64,000 nt of DNA from Isoetes taiwanensis (lineage: Eukaryota; Streptophyta; Lycopodiopsida; Isoetales; Isoetaceae). The position numbers and the translations under genes were made by a program. Below are positions 9,640 to 20,532 of this stretch, one piece after another (positions within the stretch are counted from its first letter, which is position 1; every line of letters begins with the position of its first letter). Under the pieces are notes generated by a model, which saw only the letters and a program-made list of their open reading frames with translations, ran no database searches and had not been told where the DNA came from. The stretch covers positions 1,118,001 to 1,182,000 of the forward strand of contig JAJEKV010000092.1 of NCBI GenBank assembly GCA_021234155.1, in the 5' to 3' direction.

Positions 9640-11512
9640 GCTCTTTGCTACCCTCAGAAGTCTTGTTGAAGCAAGCCAAAGGGCTTTTGCAAAAGTTGCG
9701 TAACCAACCCCATATACTTGGAATGCAATCATATCAACTCATGCCAAGCATGGAAACTGTGACCTTGCACTCAAATTGTAATGAGAGAATGCAGCTTGCA
9801 TTTCGGGCATCTTGAAAGCATGCTCTAACATAAAACATGGAAAGCATATACATCGCCAGATCACCAAACCGATCTCCACCGACATTAAGTTAGGAAGTGC
9901 CTTGGTTAATATGTATGTTAAATGAAATTTAGATGAAGCATACTGAGTCCTTAACCTGTTGCCAAATCTTGAAGTGGTGTCATGGAGTGCTATGATTTCG
10001 GGATATGTTCGGTGTGGCAAGGGATTTCTCGCCTTTAGATTGTTTTGAAAAGATGCAAAATCTGGGAATACATCCCGATAAGGTAACATTTGCGAGCATT
10101 TTGAATGCTTGTGGCGAAGATTGGTGCTATAGACAAGGGCAAATACATCCATGAGTGGATCATAGAAAAGGGATTGCGGTTTGATGTTGTAGTGGGAAGC
10201 ACAATTTTACATGTATGCCAAATGTGGGGACCTCGAAGTAGCTCTCGCAATTTTTGGATGTAATGCCAACTCGTGGACGCACTTACTTGGGGAGCAATGA
10301 TTGCGGGTTATGTGCAAAGATAATGAAGGTTTTCATGCCTTAGAATGTTTTGAAAAGATGCAAAGTCGGGGGACAAAACCCCAAGAGATCATCTTCGTGA
10401 GCATCTTAAAAGCATGTGGTGGTATTGGTGCCATAGAATATGGTAAATGCATCCATGAGCGTGTTTTACAAATTGGGCTCGCAGTTTAATGTTGTTATTG
10501 GTAGCGACCTTATTAGCATGTAATAAAACGGATACTTGGAAGCAAAGACACAAAGTCTTTCGAGAGGTTGCCAACAAGCAATGTAGTGCCATGGAATGTT
10601 CCGATCACGAGGATATGTTCGATTGTGGCAAAGGCCTCCCGGCTTTAGATTGTTTTCATGAGATGCAAAAGTCAAGGAATAAATCCGGGAAAGTAACATT
10701 TATAAGCATTTCAAAAGTATGTCTTTGCGACATGGGTTCCATAAAACATGGTAAATCCATCCATGAATAGATCATTAAGTATAACCTACAAACCGATCTT
10801 CTAGTTGCAAATGCCCTTATTGATATGTATGCCAAATGTGGAAACATAAACAAGGCATGGAACATATTTGAGACATTGCCAAGTAGGGATGTGGTATTAT
10901 GGAATGCAATGATTGGAGGATATGCTCAAAGATGGAAATGCGTGTTTAGCCGTCTTTGTGTTTTATGAGCATGCTATCCAAAGATATAGCTCCGGATAGT
11001 ATAACTTTTATTGGCCCCGCTAAGTGCATGCAAATGTGTTGGATTGGTAGATGAAGGTCATCAATATTTCAATTCATTGAGCACATTTATGGGTTTAGAA
11101 CCAAATGTGCATCACATTACTTGCATGGTGGACCTTTTGGGACATGGTGGATGTTTTAGAGAAGTCGAACATCCGATGCAAGATGCATTGGAACCCAATA
11201 TTTTCGGATGGACAGCTTTGCTTGGTGCCCGCCGAGTGCATGACAATGTGAAGCTAGGGAGGCATTGTTCAAGTAGTAATGCATTTGGATTCCACCGTGA
11301 CGCGAAAGATATGTTCCCATGTCGAATATCTATTCAACCGCCAAGATATACAATATTCTGTGAAGCAAACAAATCGACGGGCTCCAAACCACGAGGGAAT
11401 CAAGTTGTTCATACTTAAAAGGACCAGAGACACGACACTAATAACTGCTAATGTGAGCACCAAATGCTTTGCACAAAAGTTTGGTTCTCGTATGGATTTG
11501 CCAATCTATTAG
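9640..11512 (+). pseudogene. PLS-class PPR gene, heavily decayed (copy A)
   Basis: PPR motifs are spread over all three plus frames: VVSWSAMISGYVRCGKGFLA, DKVTFASILNACGEDW, EIIFVSILKACGGIGAIEYG, KVTFISISKVCLCDMGSIKH and ALIDMYAKCGNI. The last open piece (11011-11418) resembles a PPR E domain: LVDEGHQYFNSLSTFMGLEP, HHITCMVDLLGHGG, FGWTALLGARRVHDN. No DYW deaminase domain follows. PLS-class proteins bind organellar RNA and usually direct C-to-U editing. At least eight frameshifts or stops make this a pseudogene. Confidence 0.85.
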
Positions 11513-13649
11513 AAAGTAGTTTACGTGGATTAACGAATCCATAAAAATATCGTAACAATAGGAGCATTTTCCCTTGTGGCTAAGAGAACATAACAAAAAT
11601 GCGGATGGCCCCACACCCATGGACCAAAGATCGTGGAACCCCAATATCGAAGTTGGTAAATTGCGTGTCCGCAATCTGCATTTACCCGATTCTCTGTGTT
11701 TTTGGTCTCCTCCATGGGATGATGCGCCTCAATTACAGTTGAAATACAATTTCAATCTTCCAAACTTAAACTAGTACTTAGCCATTAAAGTAGTGGAGAT
11801 TTTGCTTTATATTGCTAACCAAAATGCGGTATAAGGTTTATATTATCATCAAGAGTTGTGGCTGGGTTGATGATGGGATGTGGTCTTCCCTGTTTAATAG
11901 TTCCCATACCTGCATGATAAAATCCCACAAAACCCAAGGAACGGCAATTTTGTTGCCATATTTTTTGTATTGGTGAAAAATTTAACATTTCAACTTGCAA
12001 CTAAGCCTGCGGATGAACTAGTTAACCACATGGAAGGAACAACAAATTCTCAACTTTTGCGCTGTGGATCTATTTTAGAAAATGTTGCAAAAAATGACTC
12101 CTGCATGCAAACAACAAAGCGTTAAGGATAGATACTAAAGGTTAAAAGTACAAAATAAGAGTATATGACGGAATACTTTGTAGATACTCTCCCCTATCTT
12201 CAATTTCAAACTGTCAATTGCATCATAGATAGGGTACTGCAATTCCATTCTAGGAACTCGTTTTGTACTTCTCAAAAACAATGTCACTAAAAACATTAAA
12301 TCAAGAAAAAGATATCGTTGAGACAAGAGAATATATTTAGCCCCCATACCCTTGAGAACTTTCTTACAAGCTTTAAGATAATGGAAAGAATTGGCCTCAT
12401 CCAGTTCAGCAATAGCATAAAAGAACCTGTGAGTTATCCAACTTGGCTTAATAAAATTGCTTTCAATAGATGCAAAAAACCTCAAAATCAACCTAAGATA
12501 AGCGACTGCCTCAGTTCCTTCAGAATCCAGAAACTTCTCCCAAATTGCCTCCCTTAAATGTCCATGATTGAATAGCCTTTGTTTGTTGCAGTTCAGTGTC
12601 ATTGACTAGCCATTATGCCTGTCAAACAATCTAGCTTCTTAGGTAGGGTACCTTGAATTCATCACCGACCTTATGCATGTAATCAGCACCCTGCTATTGT
12701 TTCCATTAATGCAACATGGATTTGAAACCTGCATGAAGAAACCACTGCACCGTAATGCAAATATTTTTATAATGTTACCAAGCTTGAGTTAAGAAGTCGC
12801 ACTTGCTCGATGATTACGGACTCTACAATATCCATACGCATGGCAGACTCACCAATCCCTTGAATTATACTTACTTCCCATGCCTCTATGATTGAATCAG
12901 AATAATCTGCATATAATGTGTGAATCACTGCACATACTGATCAAGGCAATAAACATGAGAAGAGTCAAGTAAGTCCTTCAAAGTTTCCCAATCCTAAATG
13001 CTAAGCCATTTAATGCATACGTATCCAGGTTATTAGTCGAGACATTATATTGTGTAAGAAACTACCAAGAATTCTTTTATCTTCTGGATTTGAGATTATG
13101 AATAGCTAGTGCTGATGTATGATTTAGAATTGCACAGATAGAGGCCAAAAATAGCTTGGTGGAGGACCCATATCTGGTTGTTGGCTTACAGTCATGCTGC
13201 AAATTATCAAGCAAGAATAAGGTGAGTATTTAAGGGTAGTTATTTCAAGCTCAGTAACTCTAAGGTCGTTGTAGACTTAAACTTCCATTTCGATTGAAAA
13301 TGTTCTTCAGTGAGCAATATAATCGTGTTGTAAAGTGTCTTGAGAAGTAGCTTTCATAGGACTTCTTTTACCGATCCAGTGATGTATTGCATGATTATTT
13401 GGCGTTGAATCCCTGCAAATGATATGACATTGCAACTGCAGAACATGCCCAAATGATGCAGCACCTAAACCGTCTAATCCACCACATGATCCCACCAACA
13501 TTAAACATATAGTAAGAAGGGTGCAATTATGTAATTCAAATCCATAGAGGTTATCATGATGTAACCTCAAGATATTTATATACAGAATGCTTTTACGCAT
13601 TGTCTTTCTCTTGTTTACAAATCATTTGAGAGCAAAATGACATCCATTA
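11513..13649. other. Non-coding spacer in the PPR cluster
   Basis: AT-rich sequence between two PPR pseudogenes. Apart from the unrecognised minus-strand frame at 12135-12602, I see no coding signal. Confidence 0.4.
12135..12602 (-). CDS. Unrecognised open frame, 155 codons
   Basis: This minus-strand frame is longer than expected in AT-rich spacer and has an ordinary amino-acid mix (LREAIWEKFLDSEGTEAVAY, FFYAIAELDEANSFHYLKAC) with hydrophobic stretches near the middle and end. I recognise no family. It could be an exon of an unknown gene, a decayed transposon protein or chance. Confidence 0.25.
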   Translation of the reverse strand: MTLNCNKQRLFNHGHLREAIWEKFLDSEGTEAVAYLRLILRFFASIESNFIKPSWITHRFFYAIAELDEANSFHYLKACKKVLKGMGAKYILLSQRYLFLDLMFLVTLFLRSTKRVPRMELQYPIYDAIDSLKLKIGESIYKVFRHILLFCTFNL

Positions 13650-13832
13650 TTGCGTGCAGGCACTGCAAACACAAGTAGGTGTCATGATATTTTTTGTAAA
13701 CAGACTGCTAGGGCATGTACTTGTGCAATTCACTGCGGAAACTATACACATAATCTACTTATCCAATTCAAGAGTTGCAATAAAAAAGCATGTCCTCAGA
13801 GACAAATAGTTACAGGCAGTGCTTGTGCTTGA
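13650..13832 (+). pseudogene. Cysteine-rich exon-like fragment (CXC-like)
   Basis: A 60-codon frame reads GTANTSRCHDIFC, then ARACTCAIHCGNYTHN, then SCNKKACPQR. The spacing of Cys pairs and the GR/ARxCT pattern recall CXC (tesmin-like) cysteine-rich motifs found in some chromatin proteins and transposases. An acceptor-like GTGCAG precedes it at about 13654. The match is short and other explanations are possible. Confidence 0.25.
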
Positions 13833-14438
13833 AGTTTTAGGATCTGTATTTCTTCCAAATACATGAGCTAGGATCATTCATGGATTTCGTACTTGCTACT
13901 CTTTCACCGACATATTGTTTCAAATGTGTAACTTTCCTGCAATTACACTGAAAGTAGTCCGCCATTGCAGTGTTTGGTCTAGGTGCACTTGGACTTGCAG
14001 TGAACATCCTCTTAAAGTTTCTCAATTTATATTAAGCGTAATGTTGCACATGTGCATTTTATTGACACAATTATTTTTATGCAGGTTATGATAGGTGCAA
14101 AAGACTGCTGCTTCCAGAATGGCATTAATACCAACCCTGCCAAGGTCAATAAGGGTATTTATTTATCACTCTCATTATTGCAAAATAGAGATCATATCTT
14201 GCACATGTCTTGTTCGCATTTGTTTAACAGCCAAAGCTCTCAGAGAAACTGATCTTTCAACTCCAAAGAACTGGATAAGCCAGTGGAACATGTAGTCTAG
14301 ATTATTTAAAGAAAGGGGCCCCACTGGAAGTTAATATAACCCTATATATATTGCAGGTAATTCAAACGATGACATAGGGGATGTAGACTACAACCATGAG
14401 TGTCTCAGAAATAAAGGGGTCATGCAATCAACGTATGA

Positions 14439-15906
14439 ATGCTATCACATAGTATGCTGTCAAAATTTGATGTACCAGCAGCAAGCAGAAAAGATATTCT
14501 TTGTGCTTTTGCTCATTCAGAAGAACATATAGTAAATGGTCTGGAGTCAGTGCCCGTTCTGGGTGACCAACTCATTTGTCTATTTTCTTATCACGGAAGC
14601 TTGTTTGAAGCAAATAGAGCATTTGATAAGATTTCAGAACCAAGTGCTCATTCATGGGCTGTAGTTCTCTCTGCAAATGACAAACTTGGACAATCTGAAA
14701 CTTCCCTTCAATTGTCCTATAGGATGTTGTCTATGGGCGCGAAAAGCGACAAATATATTTCCTGTGCTATCCTCAGGGCTTGTGCAGCTAGCAAATCTCT
14801 TTTGCAAGGAAGAGTCATTCATCATGGGATGACTGAAAGTGGCATCGAACATGACAGTGCTTTGGGAAATTCCTTGCTGGATACATATGCTAAGTGTTGG
14901 AGTTTGCAAGAGGCATGTAACGCTTTTTACAACATGCCAAATCAGGATGTGGTCTCATGGAATACAATAATTGCATGGAATACAATAATTGCAGGATATG
15001 TTCAGCATGGAGAAGGTTCTCCAGCTCGCCATTGTTTTCATATGATGTAGGAGAAATGCGTATATGCAGATGATGTTACCTTTCTAAGCACCTTGAAAGC
15101 GTGTTCTAACATAGGATCATTGGAGCATGGGAGGACCATGCATGAAGAGCTTATGAAGAGTGGACTGCAGTCAGTTGCTTATCTATGCCAAATGTGGTAG
15201 TCCAGAAGAGTCATGCAATGTCTTTGAACGTTCACAAGATCGAGATGTTGAATCGTGAAATGCAATGGTCGGAGCATATGCCCAAAATGGAGATGGTCTT
15301 CCAGCTCTAGAATGCTTTGAGAAGATGGAACAGGAAGGCGTGAAACAAAATGAAGTTACCTCTTTGAATGCCCTGAAAGCTTGCACTAGTATAGCTTTAA
15401 TAGGAGAGGGCAGGCTTATCCATATCAAGTTAATCAAAAGCAAACTCCTGCCAAGTTCTCCTTTGGGCAGTGCTCTAGTAGATATGTATGCTAAATGTGG
15501 AAGTTTGGAGGAGTCATTACATGATATTTAATAAAAATATAGTTTCATGGAATGCAATGATTGCAGGATATGCACTGCATGGAGAACATTGCTCAGCCCT
15601 AGAATGCATGGAAAGGATGACGCTAGAAGGTATCGAGCCAAACATAATGTCATGGGGTGGAGTAATTGCGGCATATGCGCAACATGGAGAAGTATGTTTA
15701 GCTTTAGAATGCTTTGATAAAATGAAATTATAATTGCTAGTGTCCTGAAGGCATGTGCAGAAGTAGGGGCAGTAGACCAAGGTAAGTTCATACATAATGA
15801 AATTGTTAAAGGTGGCCTGCAATTAGATGTTGCTGTGGGGAGTAGTTTGATTGATATGTATGTAAAATTTGGTTGCCTAGAAGAAGCATACAATGTCTTT
15901 GAATGA
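14439..15906 (+). pseudogene. PLS-class PPR gene, decayed (copy B)
   Basis: The first 203 codons (14439-15050) are open and include AHSWAVVLSANDKLGQSETS, ALGNSLLDTYAKCWSLQEAC and DVVSWNTIIAWNTIIAGYVQ. The last shows an 18-bp direct duplication inside a PPR motif (14958-14993). Later motifs lie in other frames: AMVGAYAQNGDGLPALECFE, ALVDMYAKCGSLEES, IVSWNAMIAGYALHGEHCSA and LKACAEVGAVDQGKFIHNEI. Stops at 15048, 15256 and 15730 plus frameshifts make it non-functional. There is no E or DYW domain. Arrangement and sequence suggest a paralogue of its PPR neighbours. Confidence 0.85.
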
Positions 15907-16473
15907 TTGCCAAACTTATCAAGGTTAGAGGGGTAAGTCTATGCATATATTTAAGATTTCTTTAAACCCGTCTTTTTAGTGCCATACTTGAAAATGTGAA
16001 CTTCTTAAGCTAAATTCTGATTCAGGTTGGTGCTGCATGCTGCTTCTCAAGAATCTTTCAAGTTCCTGGCAGAAGGTTAGTAATCCCTTTTCCGCCTTTT
16101 GAGTTTGACCCAATGTTGCTTAGCAGTTATGTAAGATTTTGTACTGTCCATTTTGCAGAGGAGCCCAACAAAAAGTCTTTGGAGAGGATGGTGAGCAAGG
16201 AATGCTTATAGTGGGGTATGATAATATCTGGTCTTATGATTCCGGAATAAGATGGAGACGTTGTGGACTAAATTTCTGTAGTATACCTATTGAATGCCAT
16301 CATGCAAGACCTGTAGATTTCTGTTTTGTTGCGAATGTTCTGATGATGGGGCATGCTTGTTTTTTTTTTAATTGAAGGCCCTGGTAGGGCATACTTGTTA
16401 CATACTAGGTGGAATATGTTTAAATCACATAGATGCATGTGGGTATTAAGATTGTCATTATGTATCTGTACAG
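15907..16473 (+). other. Spacer with unassigned open frame
   Basis: A 78-codon frame (16139-16375) has no recognisable domain. The stretch ends at the acceptor-like CTGTACAG before the OEP16-like exon, so it may contain decayed intron or exon sequence of that gene. Confidence 0.3.
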
Positions 16474-16615
16474 AAAATGCAATGCTTGGAGGTGCATTAA
16501 CAGGACCAGCACTCTCTTTAACTGAGCCAAATATGTCGCATCACCGTATTGTGGGGCTATAGCTGGAGGAGCTCTTGCGACAATAGCTGAATTTCTATGC
16601 AGCCACCTTGCATGA
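16474..16615 (+). pseudogene. OEP16-like (Tim17/22/23 superfamily) terminal exon, frameshifted
   Basis: After a CTGTACAG acceptor the sequence encodes NAMLGGALTGPALSLTEPNM, SHHRIV, then after a 1-bp shift near 16555 AIAGGALATIAEFLCSHLA and a stop at 16613. This matches the C-terminal part of the plastid outer-envelope protein OEP16, where NAMxGGAxTGA and AITGAAIATAAEFI are characteristic. I could not find the upstream exons. It is probably a stray, decayed exon between two PPR genes. Confidence 0.6.
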
Positions 16616-16786
16616 GTATTGATTTGTTTTATCCATTGTATTCCATAAGGACATGCTACAATCTGGCATTTGCTCGAAGATTCTGGAAAAAACTGTACTA
16701 TTTGGTGCCCTAATTCGACTTTAAGCATTATCTTTAAAATAGAATAGCTTTAAAACATTACACTTACAAATTAAGCCAAAACAACA

Positions 16787-17010
16787 TAGCACGTTTGCAC
16801 AAACATAAATTGACACTTTGAAGTAATTTTAGATGTCCACGTTGCTGCAACTAAGACTTTTATCCACGTGGATACACCTACAACCGTTGGATTTCATCTA
16901 CGGCTATACTACAACCGTTGGATTTCATCTACGGCTATAGAAATTCATGGAAATTCCACATCTTCAGGGTAGTTAGTAGCGCTTGAGGATTGACCGCCTT
17001 GTTTCTGTTC
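16787..17010 (+). promoter_or_regulatory. PPR upstream module, copy 2
   Basis: The order of blocks is as in copy 1: TAGCACGTTTGCACAAAC, GACACTTTGAAG, GTCCACGTTGCTGC, GTTGGATTTCATCTACGG, TTCATGGAAATTCCA and GCGCTTGAGGAT. Here a 31-bp segment holding ACAACCGTTGGATTTCATCT is tandemly duplicated (copies starting near 16881 and 16912). It lies 270 bp upstream of the open PPR gene. Confidence 0.6.
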
Positions 17011-17280
17011 AGCATAAGACTTTTACTCCGTCAGTCCAGGAGAACTGGCGTTGTCCGACGAAGTTTAGTGGTATCTATCGCAATAACAGTTTACTGTGGG
17101 ATTCCGGAGCATGTAGATATCCTTCCCACTGTGTCCCGGATTCAAAAATGTCTTTCACAGTAATTCTTGCAAACGACAAAATCATGTAGATTTTAACTAT
17201 GGCTATCGATTCAGCTTTGCTGGTCCAGCAATTCATCAGGTATGTCTGCCGAACTGTATCTGTGAAGAATGCTCGTGTAA

Positions 17281-18966
17281 GTGGTTATAATGAGTTTGGC
17301 TGCACATTCCAATTGGAACGGGAAGCAGCAACACCTTATTCCTTTAGATAGAGCTGTAAACAAAGGACATCCTTTTGTCATCCAGAATGTAAAGGTTCTC
17401 TGTGAACATGGGCAATTAAAGGAGGCTCTGTGTGTTCTGCAGTGCCTCCAACAATGTAATACTAAAGAATATGTAAATGCTTGTGGATGCCTCTTGTTGG
17501 CTTACAGCAGAGAAAAATCCTCTTCAGGAGGGAAATATGTTCACTGTTTGCTCGTCAAATTTGCAATTACGCCAAATATATTCCTTAATAACACCATTAT
17601 TAACCTGTATGCTAAATGTGGCATGATAAAGGATGCCCGCCATGTCTTTGAAACTACTATTGCTCGAAATGTTTTTACATGGACATCATTAATTACAGGT
17701 TATGTCCAACATGGAGATGGGAAAGAAGCTCTGAATCTCTATGAAAAGATGCAAGAAAACAACGTGAAGCCAGACAAAGTTACATTTATCAGTGTAGTGA
17801 ATGCATGTGCTAGAGTAGGAGATATTAAGAAGGCACAGCAGGTTCATGCTGACATTCAGAAAGCAGGATATGAATCAGACATTGTTGTTTCTAATGCGCT
17901 TATTGACGTGTATTCAAAGTGTGGGAGTACTAAGGATGCCCATCAAGTTTTTAATAAGATGTCTTCACATGACAGTGTTTCCTGGAGCACCCTGATTTCA
18001 GCATATGCACAAGATGGGAATGCTACTGAGGCATTTAGTCTTTATTGTCAAATGCAGCAAAAAGTTTTTAAGCCAAGCAACTTCACTTTTGTTAGTTTAT
18101 TGTCTTCATGTGCATGTGATGCCAGACGTTTAGAATTGGGCGAGCATGTTCATCTTGACATCCTAGAATCAGGATGTGAGGTAGACGCTTTTGTGGGAAG
18201 TGCTCTTGTTGACATGTATGGAAAATGCGGTTGCATTAACAAAGCTCGAGAGGTCTTTGAGAAAATTCGTTCAGGCGGCATCGTTATATGGAATGCCATG
18301 ATTGCAGGGTATGCACGTCATGGCTATGGTTATGAATCATTATTACTGTTTTTACAAATGCGATGTCAAGGTCTGAAGCCAGACGAAGTAACTTATGTTA
18401 GTGTCTTAAGTGGCTGCACATTTGTGGGCCAACTAAATGAAGGCAAATATGTGCATGCTCATGTATTGAAGGCTGGATGTGAGTCTCAAAATTTTGTGTG
18501 CAATGCACTTATCGACATGTATGCCAAATGTGGTGCTATACAGGCCGCATGCAAACTGTTTGAAAAGATGTCCACTACACGAGATACTGTACCTTGGAAT
18601 ACAATAATAGCAGGTCTCATACAGCATGAGGAATGTGAACTAGCTATAAACCTTTTTAAAACAATGCAGCAGCATGAAGTGAATTATAACAAGGTGACGT
18701 TGGTAAGTATTTTGAGTGCATGTGCAGATATATCAAACCTGCAACTGGGTAGACTTGCCCACATTAGCATTCTCAGAAATGGGTACGAGTCTGATGCATT
18801 TGTTTGCAGCAGTCTTGTTGACATGTATGCAAAATGTGGGAGTATAACAGATGCCCAAGTAGTGTTCAACATGATTCCCCTTCAAGACCGTATATCATGG
18901 AATGCAATGATTAATGGATATGTTCAGAATGATGTTAGCAAGGAGGCCTTTGAAGCTAATGGATGA
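17281..18966 (+). CDS. PLS-class pentatricopeptide repeat protein, lacking C-terminal E/DYW domains
   Basis: An uninterrupted frame of 561 codons. From about residue 75 it consists of PPR motifs in P-L-S order, for example NVFTWTSLITGYVQHGDGKE, KVTFISVVNACARVGDIKKA, ALIDVYSKCGSTKDAHQVFN, IVIWNAMIAGYARHGYGYES and SLVDMYAKCGSITDAQVVFN, roughly 14 motifs. Such proteins act in mitochondria or chloroplasts as sequence-specific RNA binders, often in C-to-U editing. The protein stops within the last repeat (DVSKEAFEANG), with no E, E+ or DYW domain, so it may be truncated. ATG 17281 is the first in frame; the N-terminus is not an obvious transit peptide. More PPR sequence in broken frames follows from 18990, possibly its former C-terminal half or a neighbour. 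Confidence 0.75.
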   Translation: MVIMSLAAHSNWNGKQQHLIPLDRAVNKGHPFVIQNVKVLCEHGQLKEALCVLQCLQQCNTKEYVNACGCLLLAYSREKSSSGGKYVHCLLVKFAITPNIFLNNTIINLYAKCGMIKDARHVFETTIARNVFTWTSLITGYVQHGDGKEALNLYEKMQENNVKPDKVTFISVVNACARVGDIKKAQQVHADIQKAGYESDIVVSNALIDVYSKCGSTKDAHQVFNKMSSHDSVSWSTLISAYAQDGNATEAFSLYCQMQQKVFKPSNFTFVSLLSSCACDARRLELGEHVHLDILESGCEVDAFVGSALVDMYGKCGCINKAREVFEKIRSGGIVIWNAMIAGYARHGYGYESLLLFLQMRCQGLKPDEVTYVSVLSGCTFVGQLNEGKYVHAHVLKAGCESQNFVCNALIDMYAKCGAIQAACKLFEKMSTTRDTVPWNTIIAGLIQHEECELAINLFKTMQQHEVNYNKVTLVSILSACADISNLQLGRLAHISILRNGYESDAFVCSSLVDMYAKCGSITDAQVVFNMIPLQDRISWNAMINGYVQNDVSKEAFEANG

Positions 18967-18989
18967 AAAGAAAGAAAGATGAAACAATC

Positions 18990-20136
18990 GAATTTTTTAT
19001 CCTAGGATATGAGAAAGAAGGTAAGCGGTGCGATCGAGCAGATGTGGTTGTGTTATGTAAGAAAGGTTTCTTTCTCGAAGCAAAGTAGTTGTTTGGCATT
19101 ATGCCAAGTCCAGGCGTAGCTACTTGGACTGCTACGATCGCAATATATATTAAGCAGGGGCATCAGAAGGAAGCTCTACACCTGTTTCGGCAAATGCAAA
19201 TGGAGGGTATAAAGCCTGATGCCATCACATTCATGACCATTGCCAATTCATGCTCTCTTCCATCAGCTCTAGCACAAGGTAAGATGCTTCATGCTTGCTT
19301 TAACTCTAGTGGGCTGGAATTGATTTTCATTTTAGCTACTGCCTTTATCAGGATGTATGGCAAATGTGCAAGTCTAAAAGATGCCAGAAGTTTGTTTGAA
19401 CATATGGTCCTGCATGATGTATTCACTTGGACTGCAATGATTACTTGCATATGCCCAGCATGGTTCTCAGAAAGAGGCATGGCAACTCTTTAGGCGAATG
19501 CAGTTGGAAGGTAAAAAACCAAATAATTTTACTCTGTTGGCTGTTCTTATTACATGCTCCAGTCCGGCCATTCTAGCAGAAGGAAAACTGGTACATGCTT
19601 TCGTAGTAGAATGTGGTTATGACCTAGACATCGTTCTAGGCAGTGCCCTAGTTTGTATGTATGGCAGGTGTGGGAGCTTGGAAGGTGCTCAGGCAACATT
19701 CAACAAAATGGATAAGGTGGATCTGGTCACATGGAATTCCATGATTTCAGCATATATTCAGCATGAATATGACTGGAACGCCAGGCAGCTCTTTTGGCAA
19801 ATGATTCAAAAACAGGAGGCAAATGAAATTACATTCTCCACCATACTTGCTGCATATTCAGACCCTTATATTTTGGGAGAAGGTAAGCTTGTTCATGCTC
19901 ATTCCATAATCAGGAACCTAAATTCGGATATGATCGTTCAAAATGCTCTTATAACTATGTATAACAAGTGCAGAAGCCTGGCACCTGCACATGGCATATT
20001 TATTAGGATGCCCAAGAAAAGTTCAATTTCCTGGACCCTGTTACTTGTAACATACCTTGAGAATGGTTATGCCAGGGAAGCTCAGCAACTCTTTCAACAA
20101 ATGCAATTCCAAGGTTGCTGTAGCATCTTTCTTTAA
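18990..20136 (+). pseudogene. PPR gene or PPR gene 3' half, frameshifted
   Basis: Two open pieces, 19089-19493 and 19498-20136, join through a frameshift near 19450-19500. Motifs include VATWTATIAIYIKQGHQKEA, FIRMYGKCASLKDARSLFEH, DLVTWNSMISAYIQHEYDWN and ALITMYNKCRSLAPAHGIFI. An upstream stop interrupts GFFLEAK before LFGIMPSPG at about 19089. The array ends at QQLFQQMQFQGCC without an E/DYW domain. It could be the second half of the 17281 gene split by mutations or an independent paralogue. Confidence 0.8.
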
Positions 20137-20157
20137 TTCCACTTTGGAAACTGTTGT

Positions 20158-20532
20158 TTGCTATCCTTTTCTATCATTTGCAAGTCTATCAACTTGAAAA
20201 GAGCATTGATAAAAATGCTCCACCATTGCAAAGTATGTTTTGCTCAAAGGAAAGTGTCTAAATCTATAGGCACTGAGTCTGCAGAAAGTATTATTGATCA
20301 TGGATTGTGTTATTTGACCGAGACATTGCAGGATCACCTAAAAACTACTTGTACATCTAAAACAGGTCGCCAAGTTTCTCTTGGAGCAGCTTACTTGGAT
20401 CTGACCATGGTGGCAGATTCTATTTTGTATGAAGGAGTTTCAACATACCATCAATGGAATTTGCGGGGAGTTGTGTTGTGCCAACATAGAAGTGGAACTA
20501 TTATAAATTATTCATTAATTGACAGCACCTAG
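20158..20532 (+). CDS. Unrecognised open frame, 124 codons
   Basis: This frame starts 21 bp after the last PPR piece and shows no PPR motif. It contains ESIIDHGLCYLTETLQDHLK. I recognise no family. It may be decayed 3' sequence of the PPR gene or an unrelated exon. Confidence 0.25.
   Translation: MLSFSIICKSINLKRALIKMLHHCKVCFAQRKVSKSIGTESAESIIDHGLCYLTETLQDHLKTTCTSKTGRQVSLGAAYLDLTMVADSILYEGVSTYHQWNLRGVVLCQHRSGTIINYSLIDST

Noticed and set aside
11419-11512. DYW deaminase domain at the end of PPR copy A
   Set aside because: No HxE...CxxC signature or terminal DYW is encoded in any frame.
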